From Acidobacteriota bacterium (GTDB taxonomy: Bacteria; Acidobacteriota; Blastocatellia; Pyrinomonadales; Pyrinomonadaceae): DNA of 64,000 nt. Shown one piece after another: positions 33,445 through 40,905 of this stretch. Within the stretch, counting starts at the first letter, position 1; every line of letters starts with the position of its first letter. Position numbers and translations under genes: made by a program. The notes under the pieces are model-generated. The model was not told the DNA's origin. It searched no databases and saw nothing but the letters and a program-made list of their open reading frames with translations. Where the stretch lies: assembly GCA_016718135.1 (NCBI GenBank), contig JADKEF010000017.1, forward strand, positions 434,001 to 498,000. The letters run 5' to 3'.

Positions 33445-34449
33445 TTAACTGCGTTTCATCAGCAAGGGCTTTGCTCCCGGGTCGTTCGGGCTATCCGAAT
33501 ACGTTAGCACCGTCCCTCCGAAGCCTATCGCCCATCCGCGCGTTCCCACAAACGTGATCTTTTCAAGTTTGTGATTCACCTTTGCCGGCACGTCGTCCCA
33601 GTTCTTCCCGCCATCGCGTGTCCGGACGATGATCCCGTTGTCGCCGACCGCCCAGCCATTGTTCACGCTGGTGAAATAAACGTCGTTTAGATTCGCCGTC
33701 ACGGTCGACTCTTGCTGCCGCCAAAGACGTCCGCCGCCGTTTGAATAGAAGATGCGGCCTCGCGTTCCAACAGCCCACGCACCTTTGGTTCCGGCAAAGT
33801 ACACCGCATTGAATCGTGTGTCAGTGTCGCCAAGCAGTGTTGCCTTTTCCCAGGTGTATCCGGAATCTTCCGTGAAAAGAATTGTTCCGCCGGTGCCGAC
33901 GATCGCACCGACCTTTTCGTCGGCGTAAGCAGCATCAAGCAACAGATAATGGATCGCGGTCTTGCTGCGCTTCCAGGTCTTTCCGTCATCCTGAAGCTTG
34001 TAGAAAACGCCGCCCTCGCCGAACGCGGTACCGACCTTGTCCATATTAAAGAACAGTTTGACCACGCGTTCACGGCCGCCGTCTTCAAATTCGATCTTTT
34101 CCCAAGTTAGCCCGCCATCGGTCGTACGTCTTAGATACGATGTCGGGTTGTTACCTCGCGAATACATGTTTCGCTCGCAGAGCAGCCAGCCATTGAGTTC
34201 GTCGCTGAAATAGACCTGCAGTATCGAATCCGTCGTGAACTTCTTGGTTTGCATCCAGGTCGTTCCGCCGTCAACAGTCGAGCTGATAATACCGTCCGTG
34301 CCAACGAGCCAGCCTTTATTCTCGTCAAGGAAAAAGATGTCCTTGTACCAGGCGAAACTGTTGGTGTTCTGCTTCGTCCACTCGGCCTTGGAAACCTGAG
34401 CAGCCAAACACAGTAACATAATTGTAAAAACTATCTTGATTCCCTTCAT
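33445..34449 (-). CDS. YCF48/HCF136-like secreted beta-propeller
   Basis: 334 residues from ATG 34449; an in-frame GTG three codons upstream is possible. After a signal peptide (MKGIKIVFTIMLLCLAAQVSKA) the protein consists of YCF48-type blades: GWLVGTDGIISSTVDGGTTW, GWLLCERN, GAIVGTGGTILFTEDSGYTW, GAWAVGTRGRIFYSNGGGRLW, GWAVGDNGIIVRTRDGGKNW. In plants and cyanobacteria this fold helps assemble photosystem II. In nonphotosynthetic bacteria it is a general exported propeller. It is the last gene of the exopolysaccharide cluster, so a role in export or assembly of the polymer is possible. Confidence 0.88.
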   Translation of the reverse strand: MKGIKIVFTIMLLCLAAQVSKAEWTKQNTNSFAWYKDIFFLDENKGWLVGTDGIISSTVDGGTTWMQTKKFTTDSILQVYFSDELNGWLLCERNMYSRGNNPTSYLRRTTDGGLTWEKIEFEDGGRERVVKLFFNMDKVGTAFGEGGVFYKLQDDGKTWKRSKTAIHYLLLDAAYADEKVGAIVGTGGTILFTEDSGYTWEKATLLGDTDTRFNAVYFAGTKGAWAVGTRGRIFYSNGGGRLWRQQESTVTANLNDVYFTSVNNGWAVGDNGIIVRTRDGGKNWDDVPAKVNHKLEKITFVGTRGWAIGFGGTVLTYSDSPNDPGAKPLLMKRS

Positions 34450-34469
34450 ACTGACCACCGACCATTAAT

Positions 34470-35285
34470 TTAGAATGGGCTGCCGAATAAAGTACGAGCA
34501 GCACTCGCCTGGCCAAGCACCGCAAGGAATTTGCCTATCGTAAAGCCCTTGCCTTCCACGAAGACCTGATCGCCCGGATTGAGGAAGACCATTTCAGCTT
34601 TTCCGGCTTCCATCTGCTTCAGGCTGACCTGTGTGCGTGTAAGCTTGCCATCCTTGCCATAGCTGACAATGAACACCTTGTCCTTGTTAGCGTTTCTGGT
34701 CACGCCGCCTGATTCGAGGATCGCTTCATAGACGCTCACCTTGCGATCCATCACCCTAACACCTGGGGCAGCAACATCGCCCATCACCGCGTAGCGTGTC
34801 GACATCGCCTTTTCGAGCGTAACATTCACTTTCGGGTCGATGATGAATTCGTCCAGTTTCTGCGTGATCTCCGCGGCAACCTGCTCGACTGTTTTGCCGG
34901 CGACCAGAACTCCCTCGCGGATCAGCGGATACGAAATACGAGCGTTCGGCGGAACCGGCTTGCTCATGATGCAGTATTCCGGACACTGGCCAAAGACCTC
35001 GACCGAAATGACATCGCTCGGACCGAGCCGGTATTCCTTGAGATAGTTATTGTAGTAAGGCACAACATCGTCGTCTTTCGACGGCGTCTCGGTTGGAACG
35101 GGCTCCGCATCTGCACGGTCACTCGATGGCGCCGGTGTCGGCATCTTTGGTTTTGCCTTGGACGCGTCGGCCTTTTTGCTGTCTTTCGTCTTGGCCGTGG
35201 TTGTCTGGCCGATCGAGACGGCTGCCGTCAATGCAAATGCTGCGGCTATGAATAACGATGTTCTAAGAAATACTGATACTTTCAT
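34470..35285 (-). CDS. Polysaccharide export protein (Wza-like, SLBB domain)
   Basis: A 271-residue exported protein. Signal peptide to about residue 26, a Lys/Pro/Thr-rich spacer to 75, then the Poly_export domain (YRLGPSDVISVEVFG, NARISYPLIREGVLVAGKTVEQVAAEITQKL) and an SLBB domain (RYAVMGDVAAPGVRVMDRKVSVYEAILESGGVTRNANKDKV). Wza-type proteins form the outer-membrane channel for capsule or exopolysaccharide. The protein is shorter than Wza and has no lipobox, as often in exosortase-linked loci. It lies 60 bases after the glycosylphosphotransferase gene on the same strand. Confidence 0.92.
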   Translation of the reverse strand: MKVSVFLRTSLFIAAAFALTAAVSIGQTTTAKTKDSKKADASKAKPKMPTPAPSSDRADAEPVPTETPSKDDDVVPYYNNYLKEYRLGPSDVISVEVFGQCPEYCIMSKPVPPNARISYPLIREGVLVAGKTVEQVAAEITQKLDEFIIDPKVNVTLEKAMSTRYAVMGDVAAPGVRVMDRKVSVYEAILESGGVTRNANKDKVFIVSYGKDGKLTRTQVSLKQMEAGKAEMVFLNPGDQVFVEGKGFTIGKFLAVLGQASAARTLFGSPF

Positions 35286-35345
35286 TCGTGTCTTCCTCGT
35301 GCCTAAATAAACTCTTATTGTCCGTCCTAATCCAGATTTACTTTC

Positions 35346-36731
35346 TTACCGTCCTTTGCCAAACAAGACCGTCTTCACCGTCTCAAATACGATCACCAGG
35401 TCGAGCGTCAGGCTTTGATTCTTGATGTAATACAGGTCGTACTGTAGTTTCTGTCTCGCATCGGCAACCGACGCACCGTAGGGATACTTGATCTGTGCCC
35501 AGCCGGTCAGCCCGGGAGCTACCAAATGACGGTGGTCGTAATAAGGGATCTCCGTGCCTAGTTGCTTTACAAAATGCGGACGCTCAGGACGCGGGCCGAC
35601 AAAACTCATATCGCCCTTTAGGATGTTCCAAAACTGAGGTATCTCGTCGATACGCGTCGCCCGCATGACTCTTCCAATGCGGGTGACCCTTTCGTCATTC
35701 GTCGCCGCCCAGATCGGCTTGCCGTCTTTCTCCGCATCGGTCCGCATTGAGCGAAATTTGATCACCTTGAAGGTCTTCCCGCTCTTACCGACGCGTTCCT
35801 GCTTGTAGAATATCGGTCCGCGAGACTCGAGCTTGATCAAGATCGCCGCGAGCATTGCAAAAGGAAGCGACAACACGAGTCCGAGCAGGGCAAGCGAGCG
35901 GTGCATTACCTCGCGAAAGATCGTCTTCACCGGCGAATCCCTACGACGTCCGGCAAATATCAACCACGAAGGCCGCAACATATCTACGTGAACCTTGCCC
36001 GTGATGCGTTCAAAGAACGAGGTACATTCCTCGATCGAAACGTCGCCGGCGAGGCTCATCTTCAATAGAGCTTCGGTCGGAAATGCTCCGCGTCGTTCGC
36101 GAACGGCGATGACGACTCGGTCGATCTTTTCGTTGATAATCACGGATTCGAGGTCTGGCCCTTTACCAAGGATGATCGATTGGCCGAGCTTGTCCATCGG
36201 CTTTGCGCCGTTTTCGGATATAAAACCGGCGATACGATAGCCCGCATCGCGGCGTTCCCAAACAGCTTCCGCTGTATCGAGAGCAGTTTGGCCGGTGCCG
36301 ACAACCAGGATCTTTTCGCCGATCTCCGGATGGCCGGTTAACGAATGAATGAACATTCTCCACGTCAGTAACAATCCCAAAACTAGTGGAACTGAGATCA
36401 CCGAGACCCCTCGACCGATCAGAAGTGGAGGAACAAAATAGAACAACAAGGCCAGTAAGGCCCACGCTATACCAAGCGCCTGCACGAGCCGCAGCATCAG
36501 CTCGCGACGATTGGTCATAACGATGTAATCGTACAAGTCGTAGAAGTACATGATCAGCAGGCATACCGACGATGCGAGCAATATCTTGACCCAGCCATTT
36601 TTCGTGTCGAGTTCGTTCTCGGTACCGGAAAAGCCCAGACGCAGGTACATTGCTAGAATGATGCCGCCATACAAGATGGCGGCATCAGCGAGCAATAACC
36701 AGAATATTCTTGGGCTAAACCTTGATGCCAT
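35346..36731 (-). CDS. Undecaprenyl-phosphate sugar phosphotransferase (exopolysaccharide initiation)
   Basis: A 461-residue polyprenyl glycosylphosphotransferase. Four N-terminal membrane helices (about 10-125), a nucleotide-binding-like domain (ILVVGTGQTALDTAEAV at about 145), a further membrane helix (about 275-295) and the bacterial sugar transferase domain with GPIFYKQERVGKSGKTFKVIKFRSM, RVGRVMR-type and ELPQ-like segment (DEIPQFWNILKGDMSFVGPRPERP), ending TLDLVIVFETVKTVLFGKGR. It loads the first sugar phosphate onto undecaprenyl phosphate at the inner membrane. No further glycosyltransferases occur in the cluster. Confidence 0.93.
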   Translation of the reverse strand: MASRFSPRIFWLLLADAAILYGGIILAMYLRLGFSGTENELDTKNGWVKILLASSVCLLIMYFYDLYDYIVMTNRRELMLRLVQALGIAWALLALLFYFVPPLLIGRGVSVISVPLVLGLLLTWRMFIHSLTGHPEIGEKILVVGTGQTALDTAEAVWERRDAGYRIAGFISENGAKPMDKLGQSIILGKGPDLESVIINEKIDRVVIAVRERRGAFPTEALLKMSLAGDVSIEECTSFFERITGKVHVDMLRPSWLIFAGRRRDSPVKTIFREVMHRSLALLGLVLSLPFAMLAAILIKLESRGPIFYKQERVGKSGKTFKVIKFRSMRTDAEKDGKPIWAATNDERVTRIGRVMRATRIDEIPQFWNILKGDMSFVGPRPERPHFVKQLGTEIPYYDHRHLVAPGLTGWAQIKYPYGASVADARQKLQYDLYYIKNQSLTLDLVIVFETVKTVLFGKGR

Positions 36732-36744
36732 TGTGGTTTGCGGC

Positions 36745-37767
36745 TTACGGTGCCTGCAATTCGTTCAGACGCTTGTAGTTGTAGTACCCATAGTTGTAGT
36801 GGGACTCGTCGAGAACGTCCTCGCTCTGATTGAGCACTACGCCGAGGAGACGATCCTTAGGCAGCGGCTCGAGTAAACGGTCGATGACGCTGTAGTTGGT
36901 GCGATTGGCCCGAACGACGAGCATAGCCCCGTCCGCGTGATTGATCAGCACGGTCGCGTCGGTAAAGATCCCGAGCGGTGGAGCGTCGATGATCACGAAG
37001 TCGAACATCTCTCTGGCTTCCTGAAGAATGTCGTGAAACTTCGGGCCCGAGATAAGCTCCGCTACGTCATTTCGGGCGTCGCCACCGGTCAGGATGTGCA
37101 ATCCTGCTGGTTCGAGGCGGACGATCGATTCCGCAAGCGTCGCCGAGCCGTCGAGAACATGTGACAGTCCCTTGTCTGTCTCAATACCCAGATAATCGCC
37201 GAGCGATGGCATTCGCAGATCACTGTCGATGATGAGGCACTTCACTCCGTCTGTCTGGGCGAGAAGCCATGAAAGGTTGAGGGCGGTGACCGATTTTCCT
37301 TCACTCGGATTTACGCTCGCGATAACGATCGCCTGTAGCTTCTGGCGCTGGCTCTTATGGAGAACATGCGTGCGAAGACTGCGATATTCTTCGCAGTAAT
37401 TCGAATTGGGTTGCGTGATCGCAACGAGGCGTGGCTCAACACGCTCGGCGTCGACGGGCCAACTGACAAAGTCAGGTAGCCGTCGATCGCCGGTGCGTGT
37501 TAAGGTTTCGGCGTTCAATTTTGCCCCGGCAGTTTTATCCGATACTAACTCAGGGAGTGCCGTCCCGATGCTAGAATCTGGCTGCCCCATGAACGCCGAA
37601 CCTGTGTTACCGATGACAAAATCCGGTGCTGCGAGCATTTCGGGCGGCATGTTTGTCTGCCGTCCTTTTGTCTCGAAGGGGATAATGTCTGCCGAAGGCG
37701 TCGTTCTTGGGGTGACGCCTTTCAGCTCCTCGGTACGCTTTTTTTGTAGTGCTTTCAAGATACTCAT
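36745..37767 (-). CDS. CpsD/CapB-type tyrosine-protein kinase (BY-kinase)
   Basis: A 340-residue cytoplasmic BY-kinase. Walker A VNPSEGKSV (about 152), Walker A' IDSDLRMPS (about 178) and Walker B FVIIDAPP (about 258) are visible. The C-terminal tail is tyrosine-rich (SHYNYGYYNYKR), the usual autophosphorylation cluster. It works with the Wzz/GumC-like membrane activator, here encoded two genes upstream, to control chain length of the exported polymer. The ATG has GGAG at 8 bases. It lies 13 bases before the glycosylphosphotransferase gene. Confidence 0.94.
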   Translation of the reverse strand: MSILKALQKKRTEELKGVTPRTTPSADIIPFETKGRQTNMPPEMLAAPDFVIGNTGSAFMGQPDSSIGTALPELVSDKTAGAKLNAETLTRTGDRRLPDFVSWPVDAERVEPRLVAITQPNSNYCEEYRSLRTHVLHKSQRQKLQAIVIASVNPSEGKSVTALNLSWLLAQTDGVKCLIIDSDLRMPSLGDYLGIETDKGLSHVLDGSATLAESIVRLEPAGLHILTGGDARNDVAELISGPKFHDILQEAREMFDFVIIDAPPLGIFTDATVLINHADGAMLVVRANRTNYSVIDRLLEPLPKDRLLGVVLNQSEDVLDESHYNYGYYNYKRLNELQAP

Positions 37768-37805
37768 CTCTGATCGCTCCGTCTGAAATTCCTTAAACTC
37801 AACGT

Positions 37806-38909
37806 TTAGTTTCTGAACTTGTGATACGAGCTGACCAATTCATCAAGCTCGAGGCTGACCTCTTCGTCCATATCTTCGAAGACGAGGCCGTTGGTGTAAT
37901 CGTTGGAGTGACCGTTTGCATGGCCATTTGAGTGGCCGTTCGTGTGGCCGATCCCCATCGGAGGTTCGTCGGTGAAAACGCGTGGCTTGACCGCCTCGGT
38001 TCTCGCTGCACCGGTCCACAGATCCTCGCGGGTCTCGGGACGCATTACGCGGCTGCCCGGATTGTCGAGAACACTCTCCGAAGCGTGGACCGATTCGTTT
38101 CGCGGCAGCATGTCGAGATTTTCGGCAACCTGCTCGATGATCTGACGGCCGATCACCTGTTCGCCTGCGGAGTATGCAGCGAGCATGGCGTTGTCGCAGA
38201 TGTTATTGATCTGACGCGGAATGCCCTCGCTGCACTGGAAGATAAAATCGACTGCTCCCGGCGTAAACACATTCGGCTGAGCCGAACCGGCGATCAACAG
38301 ACGCTCGCTGATGTAGCGATCAACTTCTTCGACCGATGGGAAAGGGTGCATGTTGCATCGCAAGGCGACACGCTGTTTGAGCTGGCGAAGATTCGCCTGA
38401 TTCAGTTTGTCGCGAAGCTCCGGTTGCCCGGTCAGCACGATCTGCAGGTGTTTAGCGTTGTCTGACTCAAAGTTCATCAGAAGGCGGATCTCTTCGAGAA
38501 CGTAGTCACTAAGTTCGTGCGCTTCGTCGATGATGATGACTGTGCGAAGGCCGCGGCGATGGCGTTCTTCGAGAACCTTGCCCATCGTGTTGAGCAATTC
38601 GGACTTATTCGCCCAATCCTTGATGCCCAGCATCTGCGTGACGTGCTGGTAGAATTCGTCGATGGACAAACGCGGGTTGAATACATATGCCGCTAAAACG
38701 CTTGAATCGAGCCGCCGCAATATCCAGCGAAGAGCTGTCGTCTTACCCGTACCAACCTCGCCGGTCAACACTATCAACCCTTTTGCATTCTCCAAGCCGT
38801 AGTACAGGCTCGCGAGAACCTCATTATAACTCGGCGTGAACACGATAAATCGCGGATCCGGCGTCAATGTAAATGGCGTATCGTCTAGTCCGAAAAATTC
38901 TTTGTACAT
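37806..38909 (-). CDS. ExeA-like AAA ATPase of exosortase/exopolysaccharide loci
   Basis: 367 residues from ATG 38909 (MYKEFFGLDDTPFTLTPDPRF), chosen because AGAGGTGAT lies immediately upstream; a longer in-frame start at 38978 would run through a palindromic repeat. Walker A is GEVGTGKT (about 45), Walker B VIIIDEAHEL (about 125), sensor region VLTGQPELRDKL. The family (ExeA/GspA-like) is found next to XrtA exosortases in PEP-CTERM loci. It may energise assembly of the export complex. The C-terminal tail has a repetitive Gly/His/Asn stretch (TNGHSNGHANGHSNDYTNG). It is expressed with the neighbouring genes on the same strand. Confidence 0.92.
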   Translation of the reverse strand: MYKEFFGLDDTPFTLTPDPRFIVFTPSYNEVLASLYYGLENAKGLIVLTGEVGTGKTTALRWILRRLDSSVLAAYVFNPRLSIDEFYQHVTQMLGIKDWANKSELLNTMGKVLEERHRRGLRTVIIIDEAHELSDYVLEEIRLLMNFESDNAKHLQIVLTGQPELRDKLNQANLRQLKQRVALRCNMHPFPSVEEVDRYISERLLIAGSAQPNVFTPGAVDFIFQCSEGIPRQINNICDNAMLAAYSAGEQVIGRQIIEQVAENLDMLPRNESVHASESVLDNPGSRVMRPETREDLWTGAARTEAVKPRVFTDEPPMGIGHTNGHSNGHANGHSNDYTNGLVFEDMDEEVSLELDELVSSYHKFRN

Positions 38910-38920
38910 AATCACCTCTT

Positions 38921-39020
38921 GTCGGAACCACCTGCGTGAGCGGGTGGCACGACGTTTCCCTTTGAATTTACGCGACATATTGCCGCGTACACGCCGCCCG
39001 CTTACGCGGGCGGTTCTGAC
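38921..39020. repeat. REPIN-like doublet of two inverted palindromes
   Basis: Left arm 38921-38951 and right arm 38990-39020 are inverted near-copies (about 24 of 31 match) and each folds into an 8-base stem with tetraloop: CCACCTGC-GTGA-GCGGGTGG (38928-38947) and CCGCCCGC-TTAC-GCGGGCGG (38994-39013). The element exactly fills the space between the GumC-like stop (39021) and the ribosome binding site of the ATPase gene. REPINs of this type need a RAYT transposase elsewhere; none is in the window. Confidence 0.8.
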
Positions 39021-40679
39021 TTAGCTAACTAACTTGTCAAAAACTCTCGTCGCCTGCAGAATGATCACGATCAACGGAATGATGCCGATCGCAGCTGCAA
39101 ATCCTGCCGCCAACTTCAGCCAGTGAGAACGACGGATCCATTCTTTCTCAGGGGCAGAAAGCAATGGCGGAACCGATGCGAGAACCGGCAGGCCCGTGTA
39201 ATGCTTGGCATCCTCGATATTTTGAATTTTGAAAAGCTTTGGAACTTCGAAGAACGCCGCGATAAAGAGCCCAAGCATCAAACCGATGCCGGCACCAACG
39301 ACCGTTAACAAGAACCGCTTGGGTGCGACAGGATGCTGGGGCACGTTTGCCGGATCTTGAACACGGATCGTCTCGCCCTGTGAATTTGTCTCGACACCAA
39401 CGACCGTTTCTGCCTCATTCTTTTTCTTCAGAGTTTCGTCATAGGTCGTCTTTGCCGATTGAAGCCGGGCCGTGACGCCTTCGAGAGCAACCTTTACGTT
39501 CGGGATCGCATTGATCCGTGCCTCGATCGAGGCTACCTGCGCTGCATTCTGCTGACGTTCAATGTCCTTTTGTCCGATCTGTGATTCGATCTGCCCGATC
39601 TGCGATTGGAGCCGTTCGTTCTCAGATTCAAGCTGCTTCCGCTGCATCTGAACCTTGATGCCGCTGCCCTCTGTCGCAACTTTAACGCGCTTGTCTGCAC
39701 TCTTTCTCAGGTTTTCAAACTCTTCATTGACGCGGGCGATCTCATCTTTCGTCGCTGTGACTAATGGGTGCTTGTCGCGATAAACCTTAATGTAGTTATC
39801 AAGTTTTGCGTTGAGGTCGGCACGGCGCTTCATCAATTCGCCATAGGCGGGCGTGTCCTCGATCTGCGATGCCTGACGTGCCGATGTCTGCGTTTCCTTC
39901 TCGCCGAAATCCTCGATGGTTCGCATCTGGCGATTGTTATAAGCGATTCCATCGCTCAACCGGCCTTTTTCAGCGAAGAGCGTCTGCTTCTCTTTTGTGA
40001 GCGTGTCGTCACGCTGTCTGAGACCGGTAAGTTGGCCGACCAATGCTTGCTCAGATTCGGGCAATGTCTGAACATTTTGCATCATGATGTCGAGTCGCTG
40101 CTTTTCAAGCTCGTCGAGGGCCGTCTTTTTCTCTGCGAGCTGCCGATCGAAAAGGTCCTTGGTTGATTCGGCGATCTCGGTCTGGGTCTGAACCTGTGCG
40201 TTCACGTATTTGCTGGCTAGTTCTGCCGTTACGTTTCGTGCTGCCTGCGGATCGCGGTCTCGATAGCTCACGCGAAATGCGGCCACCTTTTCGTTTCCGG
40301 TCTCATCGAGTTTGACGACGATACTCTTATACATCTTCTCGATGATCAGCTCGGTCGGCACACCCGACGAACGCTCGATCTTGTAGAGGTCGTATTTTTG
40401 GATCATCGGTTCGAGCGATGAACGGCTCAGGACTTCCTGATTGATCGTCTGAAGGCGCTGGGAAAGGTCTTCGTTGGTCAATGCCTGGACAAGATTAGAT
40501 GAGATGGTCGGCGGCTTTACGGTCAAAAGCGATGTCGACTCGTAAATGCTCGGCAGCTTGTAAACGACATAGCCGATCGCGACGGTCATTGTGATCATCG
40601 GCAAGATGATCAGCCATTTCTGGCGTTTTAGCATCGCGATGATCTCGCCCGGTTTTCTTTGTCTAAATTCAACACTCAT
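39021..40679 (-). CDS. GumC/Wzz-type polysaccharide chain-length determinant
   Basis: A 552-residue inner-membrane protein. N-terminal helix at about 18-36, a Wzz domain (YESTSLLTVKPPTISSNLVQALTNEDLSQRLQTI), a long coiled coil (about 160-400, many Glu/Gln/Lys/Leu), then helices at about 445-470 (LLTVVGAGIGLMLGLFIAAFF) and 525-545. It has no cytoplasmic kinase domain; that function is encoded separately by the CpsD-type gene. The GAGGTAAGAA ribosome binding site supports ATG 40679. It is a standard partner of the exosortase-linked polymer export set. Confidence 0.93.
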   Translation of the reverse strand: MSVEFRQRKPGEIIAMLKRQKWLIILPMITMTVAIGYVVYKLPSIYESTSLLTVKPPTISSNLVQALTNEDLSQRLQTINQEVLSRSSLEPMIQKYDLYKIERSSGVPTELIIEKMYKSIVVKLDETGNEKVAAFRVSYRDRDPQAARNVTAELASKYVNAQVQTQTEIAESTKDLFDRQLAEKKTALDELEKQRLDIMMQNVQTLPESEQALVGQLTGLRQRDDTLTKEKQTLFAEKGRLSDGIAYNNRQMRTIEDFGEKETQTSARQASQIEDTPAYGELMKRRADLNAKLDNYIKVYRDKHPLVTATKDEIARVNEEFENLRKSADKRVKVATEGSGIKVQMQRKQLESENERLQSQIGQIESQIGQKDIERQQNAAQVASIEARINAIPNVKVALEGVTARLQSAKTTYDETLKKKNEAETVVGVETNSQGETIRVQDPANVPQHPVAPKRFLLTVVGAGIGLMLGLFIAAFFEVPKLFKIQNIEDAKHYTGLPVLASVPPLLSAPEKEWIRRSHWLKLAAGFAAAIGIIPLIVIILQATRVFDKLVS

Positions 40680-40702
40680 CGTTTCTTACCTCAGTGAAAT
40701 TG

Positions 40703-40879
40703 CTACTTCAACGTCTTTTCCTCGGCCCCTCCCGACTTAGGACTGTCCAACACCCTTCGCATTAGCAGTGCGGTCAAGACCAGTACCACTCCGAATATCA
40801 GCACACCCACAGACTCAGGGATCGATACGATCAGAGTCTCGATTGACGCAAAGCTCACAATTTCAAGTAATACAAACAC
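40703..40879 (-). CDS. Small PEP-CTERM-like single-helix protein, 58 residues
   Basis: A short frame with GTG at 40879, preceded by an in-frame TGA and by AAGGGG at 7 bases, to a TAG at 40703. The product has a SIPESVGVLIFGVVLVLTAL segment followed by LMRRVLD. This is the layout of an exosortase sorting signal: a Pro-Glu-Ser motif, one hydrophobic helix and a basic end, then a short polar tail (SPKSGGAEEKTLK). Real PEP-CTERM signals lie at the extreme C-terminus, so the tail is longer than usual. It sits between the TPR and GumC-like genes of the exosortase cluster. It could be an exosortase substrate or a small membrane subunit. Confidence 0.6.
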   Translation of the reverse strand: MFVLLEIVSFASIETLIVSIPESVGVLIFGVVLVLTALLMRRVLDSPKSGGAEEKTLK

Positions 40880-40905
40880 TCAACAACCCCTTAGAAAATG
40901 GCGTC

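Noticed and set aside
38910..38978. Longer start of the ExeA-like ATPase
   Set aside because: The extra 23 residues come from a REPIN-like repeat; the ribosome binding site favours ATG 38909.
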